Positions 10,475-20,715 of a DNA stretch of 64,000 nucleotides are shown here, piece after piece. The position numbers were made by a program, and so were the translations under genes. How positions within the stretch are numbered: the stretch's first letter is position 1; each line of letters begins with the position of its first letter. The stretch covers positions 1,736,001-1,800,000 of the forward strand of contig OY725504.1 in the NCBI GenBank assembly GCA_963281255.1, read 5' to 3'. Under the pieces are notes generated by a model. It saw only the letters and a program-made list of their open reading frames with translations. It was not told the DNA's origin and searched no databases. Source of the stretch: Aphrocallistes beatrix. Lineage: Eukaryota > Porifera > Hexactinellida > Sceptrulophora > Aphrocallistidae.

Positions 10475-11517
10475 CAAGCGCGCTTCGATTGTTTGCGCTG
10501 TGCGGCTGGAGGACACTTTGTGTCCGCCTGAGGAGCCCTGCGGGCGCCTAGGGTCACATTGATTAATTATAAGGGAGATAACATCACTAAATACTCCTGT
10601 CATTTTGATGAGTGAAATTTTGATGAGTACTTGATGACGTCATAACAAAGTGATGAGTCATCATTTTTTGATGATAGTTGCATCATATGTAAGATATGTT
10701 AGTTTACAGATTCTATTAAAATTTCAGCCTTCAATCTTCTATAATGGCCGAGTTATGCTGGAATTACTGTATTGCCTAAATTTTAAAAATGTGACAATGA
10801 CGTCATAATTTCATGATGAATCGACATTTTGCTCTGAGCTCAGAACCTACTAGAGCCATAGCCAAAATACTCCCACATGCCAAAAATCAGCTCTCTGTGC
10901 CTGGCATTTTCTTCAATCAATTCGTTATATATATATATGCAAGCGCGCTTCGCTTGCTTGCGCTGCGCGGCTGGCGGACACTTTGTGTCCGCCGGAGGCG
11001 CCCTTTGGGCGCCTGGGGTCACTTTGATTAATAATAAGGGTGATAACATCTCTAAATACGTCGGGCCTACTGTTATAGTCGACATCGTACGAAAAATCAC
11101 CAAATTTGTCAATTTTACAATTTTTGATGCGTGATGATAACAGAATAATGAGTCATCATTTTAATAGTTGCTTCATATGTGAGGTATGTTAGTATACAGA
11201 TTCTATTAAAATTTCAGCCTTCTATCTACAATAATGGCTGAGTTATGCTCGAATAACTTTATTGCTTAATTTTTGAAAATGTGACAATGACGTCATAATT
11301 CCATGATGAATCGATATTTTCGTCTGAGCTCAGAACTTACTGGAGCCATAGCCAATAGGCTCCCACATGCCAAAAATCAGCTTTCTATGCCTGGCAGTTT
11401 CTTCAATCAATTCGTTACAGATATACTATAGATATAAATATACATTATTCGAGTTTTAATTGTAAGGATATATACACAAACAAACAAACATTAATCGAGT
11501 TTTAATATTAAGGATAA
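10475..11517 (-). mobile_element. Family A copy A2, carrying A3 inside its TA tract
   Basis: A2 starts acaagcgcgcttcgattg and keeps the GC hairpins (ggcgcccgcagggcgcc-type stem near 10535). At its microsatellite (about 10925-10938) a whole second copy begins. After that copy ends, the remaining A2 end reads cattaatcgagttttaatat (about 11491-11510). Two outer ends in a row after two starts in a row show true nesting and fix both ends of the family. Confidence 0.75.
10939..11475 (-). mobile_element. Family A copy A3, full length, nested in A2
   Basis: It starts caagcgcgcttcgcttgc at 10940, has perfect hairpins ggcggacac-ttt-gtgtccgcc and ggcgccc-ttt-gggcgcc, and ends gagttttaattgtaaggata. Its neighbours are TA repeats on both sides. 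Confidence 0.75.
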
Positions 11518-11622
11518 TACTCAGCATTTTAACGAAAGTGTATTTTAAATAATTTCTAAATTCAATTACATACATTAAAAAGTAAAGATATACGCTTATT
11601 ATCCGAAGCTTCTAGAAATTAC

Positions 11623-12289
11623 TTACTTTTTTCCCTTCTTCTTGCCAGGCCTTGAGATATAATACTATAATTAAATAAATAAAGGAAAATATCTAGCTAC
11701 CAATCTAAGGGATTGAGGTCATTTTAACTTACTTATTAACAGCCGGGCTTGTTGCCCGCCTGGTTGATGGTGCCGGAATTGGGGGCCGGCCGATAGAGGG
11801 GGGTCGGACTTGGGGGCCGGCTGATAGAGGGGGTCGGACTTGGGGGCCGGCTGATAGAGGGGGTCGGACTTGGAGGCCGGGCGTTTGAGGGCTTCATTGC
11901 CGGCTTTCCCCGCTTTTCTCCCCTGAGCCCTAGAAAATATTTTTAAAGATTAGTAGTCACAATGAATATTTCATTCAATTAATAAAAATACTTTTAACTT
12001 ACGATTTTTTAGCTTCCTTTGACCCTAGAGAAATTATTAGAAATAGTAAGAAATAATCAAATCTAACACATTATTTTTTTCAAAAAAAGTATTTTAAAAA
12101 CTTACTTTGCTTTTAAGTTCCTCAATTTGCGTCTAAAAAAATAACAATAAAAAACGCAAATCGATTGACTTTATTTAATAAAATATTTACCAATCTGTCC
12201 ACATTGCTATTAGCTTTGACGTACACGTCCAGGCTTTGGCAGTGGTGCCAGTCCTCTTCTTTCCCCTCCTCCTCCTCATTCCTTTTGAT
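11623..12289 (-). CDS. Spliced gene, 3' end, with micro-exons and a Pro/Lys-rich tail
   Basis: Five exons are supported by splice signals: at most 12289-12191 (donor GTAAAT), 12132-12106 (27 nt, TTTAG|...|GTAAGT), 12024-12003 (22 nt, CTCTAG|...|GTAAGT), 11929-11733 (TTCTAG|...|GTAAGT) and 11650-11623 (CTCAAG|, then a stop). Introns are short and even (58, 81, 73 and 82 nt). The first exon reads EDWHHCQSLDVYVKANSNV, the next TQIEELKSK and GQRKLKN, suggesting a short coiled coil. The fourth carries a 30-bp minisatellite coding RPPSPTPSIS repeats; the last reads KPGKKKGKK and stop. One repeat unit has an extra base, so as sequenced the frame ends early at about 11736. The 5' exons are missing, perhaps beyond the D1 insertion. 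I do not recognise the protein. Confidence 0.55.
11780..11880. repeat. GC-rich 30-bp minisatellite, about 3.5 units, inside an exon
   Basis: Units of the form ggccggctgatagagggggt plus cggacttggg repeat head to tail. The unit at 11790-11820 has six G where the others have five. The period of 30 keeps the reading frame except for that unit. It lies in the fourth exon of the 11623-12289 gene. Confidence 0.85.
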
Positions 12290-12421
12290 TTAGACATCTA
12301 ATGTTATTATAAGAATTTGAGAAATAAATAAACTTATCAAGTCAAATCTTTTCTCGTAAATGACTTATTTCTAACTGATTGTATGATAGTTTTAGTTAAT
12401 TTATCGATTCTTTTGGTTGTA

Positions 12422-13186
12422 CAGGGTGACCCATAAGTTCTGTTACAAGCTTCATTAGGTATAAAATTTCTTATACTAAAAAGATCTAAGTTATTATGGT
12501 CCTTAGAGATTGTAATTCGAATATTTTCAATGATTTAAGATTTTTCGATTCTATGACTTAGAAATGTGTTTTGTATGGTGAGTTTGAGAAAAAAAATGTG
12601 TCCTGGTACGCAGCGAAATCGTGAATCAGGGCCCACTGCTTTTCAAGTTATCTTCCCAGAGTCTTCAAATTCTATGATAAGTTAGCTCACACATTTTCCT
12701 CGAACACTCTAAATTTGTAGAGATATAAGATATTCAGATCAGTACATTTTGAAGACCAATTGGATCAGATTTTTTTGGATGTGAAAAAAATTGCCATTTG
12801 GGGAATTTTGCAAACTGTACCTAACTTGAACTGCGACTGAATAACTTTTTCTCGTTTCTGATAACGAATTCAGTGGATTTATGCAATATTTCTATTGCGA
12901 ATAAAAGGTACCTGGTGCTAAATCGTCATGGGACATCGATTATGAAGACATTTTTTACAGAAGCAGTGGTTCCTGATTCGTGATTTTCGCTGCGTGCCAG
13001 GACACATATTTTTTTCTCAAAACTCACCATACAAAACACATTTCTAAGTCGTAGAATCGAAAAATCTTTTAAAATCATTGAAAATATTCGAAGTACAATC
13101 TCTATGGACCATAATAGCTAAGATCGTTTGAGTATAAGAAATTTTATACCTAATGAAGCTTGTAACAGAACTTCTGGGTCACCCTG
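12422..13186. mobile_element. Family D element D1, long-TIR, TA-site (mariner-like), non-autonomous
   Basis: The ends read CAGGGTGACCCATAAGTTCT and its complement, flanked by TA (12420-12421 and 13187-13188). The inverted arms extend about 190 bp, through tttgtatggtgagttt and its mirror. There is no transposase. The left arm also occurs alone at 25725-26003. Confidence 0.8.
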
Positions 13187-13640
13187 TATATTGCATGATT
13201 TAAGCAATTGTCCACATTCAATGTAAAGTTTCCCTATAAATTCAGTCCCTCAGGGTTCTCTTAATGATATTAAGAGGAGTGCACTTGTGACACACTCTGT
13301 ACCTTTCCCCGAATTTATCAATCCATTCACGGGGGGTAGAAATCATATTGAAATGATTTCTATACTTTAGATAACTCAATAATTCGCTTGCTTACGCAAA
13401 GGGGAGCCAAGCAAATCAAACCTTCAGAAATTTGCTAATAGAAATATCAATTATATAGTTACTATCACATATGCACTATAGTGGCCACAAAAAGCAAGCT
13501 AATAATATGCACTATTAAAGTAGATACATAACATCGAACAAACTAATTGCAACTACCATAGAAGGGATTAGTACAATACCTTCAACAAATACTACCTCAG
13601 TAGAATAGTATCAAGATAATGTAATTAATCCCATTGTGGG
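13187..13640. other. Possible 3' flank or end of the Helitron; otherwise nothing seen
   Basis: At about 13390 the words attcgcttgcttacgc resemble the GC end of family A. That would fit the 3' end of the minus-strand Helitron, but the match is too short to be firm. No gene is visible. Confidence 0.25.
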
Positions 13641-13641
13641 A

Positions 13642-13950
13642 ACCCTACCACTCCACTTATCTGAATTACTACCGAAGTAGCAAATCTTCAATGCAGAGTG
13701 ATCGGTTCAAGGGAGCCATACCACTCCACCTATCAAATTACTACCGAAGCAGCAAATCTTCAATGCAGAGCGATCGATTCACCTGAGGAAACCCTACCAT
13801 TCCACTTATCTGAATTACTACCGAAGTAGCAAATCTTAAATGCAGAGTGATCTGTTCACCTCAGGGAGCCATACCACTCCACCTATCGAATTATTACCGA
13901 AGTAGCAAATCTTCAAGGCAGAGCGATCGGTTCACCTGAGTGAATACTAC
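13642..13950. repeat. Minisatellite, four units of about 75-80 bp
   Basis: Each unit contains actccacttatctgaatta or its variant, then accgaagtagcaaatcttca and gcagagtgatcggttc. Neighbouring units differ at several sites. Alternate units share variants (gaaaccctacca versus gagccatacca), suggesting a two-unit higher-order period. It lies downstream of the Helitron OTU region. Confidence 0.85.
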
Positions 13951-14196
13951 TCCAATGTACATCAGAACGCATGTTATTAAAACAGCACACTGAGTACAAA
14001 TACAGTTGATTAACATAAAACATGCGTAATAATCTGTAGAACGACTAAGATGGGCACTCTCTCCTGCAATAGAAGCATCTAGTCTCGGGGATGTTTGTCA
14101 TAGACTCACCATACTAACGAATAGTACACAGCACAATTAAACCAATGGAATAATCAGTGCAGGATACTAAAGTCAGTAGAATCATCGAGTTAACTA

Positions 14197-15848
14197 TTAT
14201 AGAATGGACCAAAGTGTTCCATACCTATGTATCTTATAGTGAATCCGGTGAAATAAAATACCTATTTTACGACCATCATAAATAGGGTCACACTCTAAAG
14301 GAACTTCCAGCTGTTCATGAGTATAAACTGGCGGGATATTCCAATAGTGTGGATCTATGTCGGTAGCAATAATTGACACTACATCTATCCGAGCCAAAGC
14401 CCCTATCCGTAGCCTACTATATATAAGGCCTAAGAGTAACTTAACCAGGGATGCAGTAGAAGATGGATGAAGAAATACATGAGCTGCCTTAAATCATTAA
14501 CAAAGCACAATATAGCTTAGGAATGTATTACCAGCATATATAAATATGGTGTCAAAGCACCCATATCCGTTGTTAAAATTCAGATTAGTCATCAAATGAT
14601 TGCGCAACAGGCTATATTTGGGTCAAATTTAGTGATTTTCAGAGGTCGTTTAAGGGCACCTCTAAGTGTTTTTATTATCAAGTTTTTCGCATAGAACTGA
14701 GAAGTAATGTGTTAATACTAAAAATTTGAATGTGTTAATACTAAAATTTGAATTTTTTTCATGGAATGTTCTTACATTCCAGTGTTGCTATGGAAACGTG
14801 TTTTGGTCAGTTTGGGCTATATCTTGAAAAGAGCGATAGCTAGACATTTAAATATAATCCCATTTGATACCAAATAGGCGACTTCCTATTTAGCTATAAT
14901 ACAATTTATGTGTCTAAATTCAATGGTTTACGAGATATTCGACAAATTACCAAATGTGACCAATATGATAAATTGTCTAATAACTCGTAAATTATTGAAT
15001 TAAGACATAGAAATTGTATTATAGCTTAATAGGAAGTAGCCTATTTGCTATCAAATGAGATTAAATTTGAATGTCTAGCTATCGCTGTTTTCAAGATATA
15101 GCCCCAACTGACCAAAACACGTTTCCATAGCAACACTGGAATGTAGGAACATTCCATGAAAAAATTCCAAATTTTAGTATTAACACATTCACTTCTCAGT
15201 TCAATGCGAAAAACTTCATAATAAAAACACTTAGAAGTGCCCTTAAACGACCTCTGAAAATCACTAAATTTGACCCAAATATAGCCTTTTGCGCAATCAT
15301 TTGATGACTAATCTAAATTTTAACAACGGATATGGGTGCTTTGACACCATATTTATATATGCTGGTAATAATACATTCCTAAGCTCTATTGTGCTTTGTT
15401 AATGATTTAAGGCAGCTCATGTATTTCTTCATCCATCTTCTACTGCATGCCTAGTGCCAAATTCGCAAGTTACTCTGAGGCCTTATTATAGTAGGCTATG
15501 CCCTATCATATTCAATTCAGTGTTGGTACCCCACTCATTGAGAACAGATACGCGATCCATATGCTGAATCAGTTCCTGATCACTGAAAATGCCTGATTTA
15601 CGCATAACGTTATAGAAATGCGCTGGAGTGTTCTTAAATTTGGAGATCAGATTGTGTTTGAGAATACGATAAGAGCCCTCGCTACCAAAAATGATATGAG
15701 ATAGAGTCCGATAGAGACAGTTACCGTCGCCATACACTGGGCACAAATAAATTTGAGGACCCAATTTATTGCGCAGTCTAGCTTTAAGTGACTGATAGTG
15801 CAAAATAGGGCCACGCGACATTATATCTTTTCGGTAAAATCGCTTCAT
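14197..15848 (-). pseudogene. Helitron OTU-type cysteine protease domain, split by B2
   Basis: The upstream part (15848-15508) reads CPVYGDGNCLYRTLSHIIFG, where D and C of GDGNCLYR are the OTU catalytic-loop residues, and continues to EWGTNTELNMIG. The B2 palindrome then intervenes. The frame resumes beyond B2 as ALARIDVVSIIATDIDPHYW and ends after LFHRIHYKIHR, where H-Y fits the catalytic His region, with a stop at about 14197. With the insertion and one copy of the 7-bp duplication removed, the OTU frame is open across the joint, so the insertion came while the domain was still readable. OTU domains occur in several Helitron lineages. Confidence 0.8.
14408..15500. mobile_element. Family B palindromic element B2, complete
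   Basis: The 1093 bp start cgtagcctactatatataag and end ttattatagtaggctatg. The arms of about 530 bp mirror each other around about 14955, with very little unpaired centre. The target duplication ccctatc is exact (14401-14407 and 15501-15507), 7 bp. There is no coding sequence. Confidence 0.92.
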
Positions 15849-16976
15849 TCTCCAACCCGATTGATTGGGCCAGATTATGTCGCATTGCGAGAGTAAAGTT
15901 ATTAATGAGAGCGATTTCCGAATGTCCAGGTCATACTTGGATGCCTAATAATTGCATTGAAAACAACATCAGACGATTCAAATGTAACGCGATTACTCTG
16001 AAAAGCATTGTTTTCAGGATCCTCCAATGTAACAACGCTACTCTGAACTCGAAGATTTTTGATACTTTACTCTTCCTCTCAGAATCAGCCATGTTTACCC
16101 TCTTTTTGGCGTGAGAAAGAACTGATGACAGCTGAGAAGAATCGAACGATGTATCCATCGAAAATGAATCAATCAAATCCTGGCTATATGACGAAGGCTC
16201 TCCAACGTGAGTTAGAAAAACCTCCCGATATACGACATTCTTAACCAATACTCCTCCTCCAGTAGACTGTTGTCCTCCACAAACCATGATCTTCAAACCG
16301 CTAGGATTCTGAACGCGACTAAGAGCCACATAGAGTTGACCATGGCTGAATATGGCTTCAGGGGAAGTGAAGAAGATACAAACAATCTCTAAACTCTGAC
16401 CTTGACCCTTATTTATTGTAATATAGAAGGCAGGCCGTACTGGGAACTGTCTTGGCTTTAAGATAAAGGGAAGGCCAGAATCTGAGAGAGTAAGTAGTGG
16501 AAAGCGAGGAATTAATACTCGAGTCCCCGCATGGATACCTGTGGCAATCTCTGCGTCTATAAGACGTTTAGTAAACGATCTTACATTCAAACTAGTGCCA
16601 TTACACAAACCCTGAGCAGAATCAAGATTCCGCAGGAGAATGATAGATGCAAACTCATTAAGCTTCCGACGATGAGGGGGCATACCATTATGATTTAGAG
16701 AGTTCAAGAACTCCGTGGGATATATGGCAGCCTGCGTATCATCAACTGAATCTGCACTTAAAAATGTTTGATCATCTCCAGGTATCTGTCGCATAACGTA
16801 ATCGTTTATGGCATCTACTGTCTCATTCTTGGGAGACATTAAGATGCAGCGACTCATGAAATCCTGATCAAGGTAATTATTCACAATGTCACCATATACA
16901 GAAGAAACCAAATCAGAAATATCATTTCCCGGGACAATAAACTTGTCGTCGATGTGAATCATGTGATCTTCATCTT

Positions 16977-16995
16977 CAAAGAGCTAGCGCATCTG
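16977..16995. repeat. 19-bp direct repeat, copy at the helicase deletion joint
   Basis: CAAAGAGCTAGCGCATCTG occurs exactly here and at 17553-17571. It sits where the helicase segment from the Walker B region onward is missing. It brings an in-frame TAG. It looks like sequence copied from 570 bp away during joining. Confidence 0.8.
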
Positions 16996-17552
16996 AGGAA
17001 CTTTCATTCTCGAATGTACAGTCCTGCCACCATTTAGGAGGAGTGCCGCAATCCCCGAAGAAGCCTTTGCGAGGGCAATCTCTCTCCTAGAACGGACCTT
17101 AGCTAACAGTGTATTGTAAACGAACGTTTTACCTGTACCGCCAGGTCCATCCACGAAGAACACCTTAGGATAGACCGCGGAATCATCAATGGCCTTCATC
17201 ACAGTGTTGAAGGCAATCAATTGGTCTGCATTGAGCATTGGCACATTGACACGCACCATTTCCAACAAATCACTAACACAATAATCAAGTTCATTCTGTA
17301 TGATTCTGGGTTCTTCGTACGGATTACGCATATGCTTAGGGACAGGCATACCTGGGTAATCCTCTAAAGACTTTCCATGTCTCTGTAAGCGATTTTCAAT
17401 ATCCAACAATACACAGTTTAAAATGTGCTCATCCAATTGGACGTCAAGAACTACTCGCTTAGCACGACACAGAAAGTCCTCAGATAAAGAGGCCTGATGG
17501 TGTTCCCAAAGGGCTAAGGGATCAGTTGGGACACTAAATAGGAGGATCGTGA

Positions 17553-17571
17553 CAAAGAGCTAGCGCATCTG
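17553..17571. repeat. 19-bp direct repeat, copy in helicase linker
   Basis: This is the copy at the normal place in the protein (PPQMR-stop-LFVTILLF). It is identical over 19 bp to 16977-16995, with different bases on both sides. Confidence 0.8.
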
Positions 17572-18189
17572 TGGAGGCATCACAGAAACAGCAGTTTCTG
17601 CCAAACATTGATCTAACTCCGTGTCATCATCCAACAATCCAAGTCTGCGCGCGCCCTCCTTAAAGCTTTCACAGACAGTACCATCAGCGAGAGTACGGAT
17701 GTTCTGAAAACTCGTACATCCTGTGACATGGTTGAGGAGCATTCTTAGATAAAAACGCTCCCCTTCACCGGGTTGAGCTGCATACATGCGACCTATCATG
17801 GCGCCATGCCCCTTCACTCTCAACTATTATTCGCGCTTCGATTTATCCCATGCAAACTCATCGGGGAAATTAGTATATGGAACCTCCCTAGCGCAATGGA
17901 ATTCCTGGTTTGCAACAAACCATCCAGTCAAAGTGGTCTGCCTTTGTCGGGTCAACACATCATCAAGCTCAGCCTGCTCTGGGAAATAAACTGGCTGCTG
18001 ATTCTCAAGATGCATAGCTAATCTCAACACATGTGGCAGATTCGCGTGGAGCTCATACGCAAAGATACGATAACACGCTTCAGTGGCAGACACATACCGG
18101 GCATCTAAGTAAGTCGATATTTCATCGGCGCACTTTTTCTTTCGGGCAGCCTCTGCCTCCTCACCACCTGACTTAAATTCTAAAATAGC

Positions 18190-19380
18190 TCAGTTATGTC
18201 CTTTGTACACGTATTTGTATAGATATTTAACTGCACTCACTGTACTACAGATTTCTACGTTAATATGAGCATTAAACTTCACAATAAAAATGGATTGTAG
18301 GGTACAACCCATCTATTATCCAAGCGTGTCCCACCCACATTAACAGCACGGTCGTCGTTTCTACGACGATACAGTGGGTAGCCATCTTTAGACGTTGTAG
18401 TAACTGCTGAAAATGCCTTTGGGAATCTCTTAGAGCATTTCCCGTCTTTGAAACAGGGAGCGAACTTATTGGCTACACCACATGCACCTTGCATCATACA
18501 GCGTTTAACGATAGCGTGCAGTCGAGGTTGGAGAATCGCGTCAGGGAGCTCAGCCACACAATTCTATCATACTCACACGGTTCCCTGAGCTTATCATGAT
18601 CCGATAGTATAATCAGAATGTGCGCGTGAGGAAGACCTCTCTTTTGGAATTCAATAGTATAAACATTAGCAAGGAGTTTACCCAAGATGTGTTTATTCAT
18701 AAGATCCGAAATCAATTCTCTCAGCTTCAATCTAAACTTCAATCTAAAGTTCAGACGCTTTCTGATCTAATATGAGAGCGGACGTAATCTCCTCCCATTG
18801 CGAATTACATGTAAATGTAATGAAATAGTCTGGCTTACCATATTTCCGGACTATACTCATTGCATCCTGGTACAGCTCGAACATTTGCCGAGGAGAGCCA
18901 GTATAGGAGGAGGGAAGCACTATCTTACGTCCCAACTCTCTGGAGTCTACGTCATCCGCAGCAACTGCATCAGCCAATCCACAGTAAAGATCCACACGAA
19001 TCTTCTTCTGATTGGTCCTGATGTAGTGCAGACGCTGCTGTTCTATCTTGAACTTCGGTGGCAACCTAGCAAAATTATGGACAATGCGAGATTTAACTCT
19101 CTTAGCATACAACTTAGCCTGATATTTCTGACCTGAGCTGACTTGCTCTTCCGTTTCACAGGCTATTCTCCAGGCTTGTCGATCCCGCAGGTCTAGGAGG
19201 CGATCTTGGCGAGCCTCGTCCGTCTCACTGTCATTCCGGGATGCCTGACGATCCCGTATTTCTAGGAGGCGAACTTGGCGGGCTTCGTCCGTCTCACTGT
19301 CTAATCGGAATGTCTGACTATCCTGCAGGTCTAGGAGACGAACTTCGCGAGCGTCCTCCGTCTCACTGTCAAATGCATAT
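18190..19380 (-). pseudogene. Helitron Rep domain (HUH endonuclease)
   Basis: It nicks and joins single-stranded DNA in rolling-circle transposition. From 19380 down, three 24-residue repeats of the type SETDEARQ-RLLDLRDRQA come first. Then KPDYFITFTCNSQWEEI marks the Helitron-like N domain. FQKRGLPHAHILI carries the HUH metal-binding motif (about 18611-18650). KYLYKYVYKGHN carries the two candidate catalytic tyrosines (about 18192-18230). GVANKFAPCFKDGKCSKRFP and GYPLYRRR are further Helitron landmarks. Frame changes near 18745 and 18500 and stops near 18190 and 18285 break the frame. Length and order agree with the family. Confidence 0.85.
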
Positions 19381-19435
19381 ATATTATCATTTTATAGAAT
19401 TTAAATAATTTTCCGTCATATTTTAATTTTATTAA

Positions 19436-20310
19436 TGTGTAGTTGACAAGTTGTTTAAACGTGGAAAACGATGGGAAGGTCCAACACGGAGTTCCTCAGG
19501 GTTCTTGTCTTTGTCCGCTTCTCTTTTGCCTCTATACTAGCCCTCTTTTCGACCTTATTAGGTCCCACCTCCCCGACATGCACTGCTACGCCGACGATAC
19601 TCAGGTCTATCTTTCTTTTAAACCCGATTCCATCTCTTCTGAAGATTCTGCTTTCTCCGCCTTCCAATCTTGCATCTCTGTTATTCATTCTTGGCTCCTC
19701 ACCATCAAGTTGCTTATCAATGAGACCAAGACTGAGTTCCTTATAATAGGGACTCGTCAACAACATCTAAGGTTCAAACCGATAGCTTCTTCCAAAGAAG
19801 TACGGAATCTTGGAACTTGGCTCGACGACACCCTCTCAATGTCTACTCAGGTTAGCAAGGTTGGCTCCTCCTGCTTTTAATTGATCTATAAAATCCGGCG
19901 TATTAGAAAGTATCTCTCTAGGGAAATCTGTGAAACTCTCGTTAATGCTCTCAGCGCATCTCGTCTTGATTATTGTAACTCCCTCTTGTATGGTTCCCCC
20001 TCATCCCTCTTAGCTCGACTTTAGCGAGTCTAGAACAGTACAGCCAGACTTATCACAATGTCTCCCGTACCTCTCGTCTTCTCCTCTTCTTGTCAACCTC
20101 CACTGGCTGCCTGTGAAACATCGTATCCTCTTCAAAATTCTCCTCATAACCTACAAAGCCATCCATTCTCTTGCTCCGGATTATATCGTCCAACTCATAC
20201 AGCTTAAGACATCCAATCGCATTCTACGATCATCCAACGCCATCAAGAGCATTCGAAATGCCCCTTCGCTCCCTATCTTCAAAAAAACTACTAAAAACTC
20301 ACCTCTTTCG
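19436..20310 (+). pseudogene. CR1/L2-type LINE reverse transcriptase, 3' part
   Basis: It makes DNA from RNA in target-primed retrotransposition. HGVPQGSCLCPLLFCLYTSP and HCYADDTQVYLSF give RT blocks with the YADD active site. Downstream come KYLSREICETLVNALSASRL, DYCNSLLYGSPSSLLARL and HRILFKILLITYKAIHSLAP, the usual C-terminal landmarks of this clade. The frame changes after 19880 and again near 20100, and stops occur. The endonuclease and the first RT blocks are missing, as in 5'-truncated LINEs. Confidence 0.85.
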
Positions 20311-20389
20311 CTTCGCACACCCCGCAACTACTTAATATACACATTTTAAATTAATATATACAAGCGCACTTCGCTTGCTTGCGCTGCGT

Positions 20390-20638
20390 TAAGTCAAAGT
20401 TAAGTCAAGTGCTATCTTTCTTGCCTACTGCTAGCCGAGTCTTTCTCTGTGACACTCTATCATATGCATACACACATGCCGCATACATCACAGTCAGCAA
20501 CTATCAGTAGGTTTAGCACCTCACCCAGATTGTAAACCCCCTGAGAACATATTAGCATGGATTCGGGGGGTATACCTCCCGAATTACAGCGCACTTGAAC
20601 ATATTAATATGGAATCTGCGCTATATAAATGTATATTG

Positions 20639-20714
<76 letters not shown>

Positions 20715-20715
20715 G
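20390..20715 (+). repeat. LINE 3' untranslated end with (ATT)n tail
   Basis: From taagtcaagtgctatctttc to gcgctatataaatgtatatt and then an (ATT)n tail at 20637-20715. The word GCGCTATATAAATG before a trinucleotide tail is common at 3' ends of CR1/L2 LINEs. A short family A end (tacaagcgcacttcgcttgc) lies just before it at about 20357-20387. A related copy of the first 180 bp is at 58345-58527. Confidence 0.7.
20637..20715. repeat. (ATT)n microsatellite
   Basis: About 26 uninterrupted trinucleotide units, the tail of the LINE copy. Confidence 0.95.

Larger units (their letters stand above)
15931..18110 (-). pseudogene. Helitron Pif1-type helicase, broken and internally deleted
   Basis: The linker before the helicase is well kept: SATEACYRIFAYELHANLPH, HLENQQPVYF, GRMYAAQPGEGERFYLR. 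Then come ILLFSVPTDPLALWEHHQAS and the Walker A motif GPGGTGKTF (about 17123-17148), followed by motif Ia, KASSGIAALLLNGGRTVHSR. Motif V (ITINKGQGQSLE) and motif VI (HGQLYVALSRVQNP) lie in 15931-16962. The Walker B to motif III/IV segment is absent: the gene jumps at about 16995 from HSRMKVP to a later region. A TAG follows QMR at two places because of a 19-bp duplication. This copy cannot work. Confidence 0.88.
13390..19380 (-). mobile_element. Autonomous-type Helitron (rolling-circle transposon), degenerate
   Basis: On the minus strand the order is an N-terminal repeat region, a Rep (HUH) domain, a Pif1-type helicase and an OTU protease domain. This order fits an animal Helitron protein. 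A B palindrome (14408-15500) interrupts it, and the gene has a handful of stops and frame changes plus a large helicase deletion. The start beyond 19380 is missing, where a LINE follows. The left limit is uncertain. Confidence 0.85.

Noticed and set aside
11612-11626. A 15-nt intron (GTAAGT...CTAG) after the last micro-exon
   Set aside because: It is too short to be likely in an animal. Reading straight on gives AAG TAA, a natural stop after KKKGKK.
13642-13950. Regularly spaced repeats that could suggest a CRISPR-like array
   Set aside because: The units of about 75-80 bp abut with no unique spacers. It is a minisatellite in a eukaryotic genome.
19455-19766. Minus-strand frame of 103 residues
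   Set aside because: It is antisense to the LINE reverse transcriptase, whose YADD motif lies on the plus strand.
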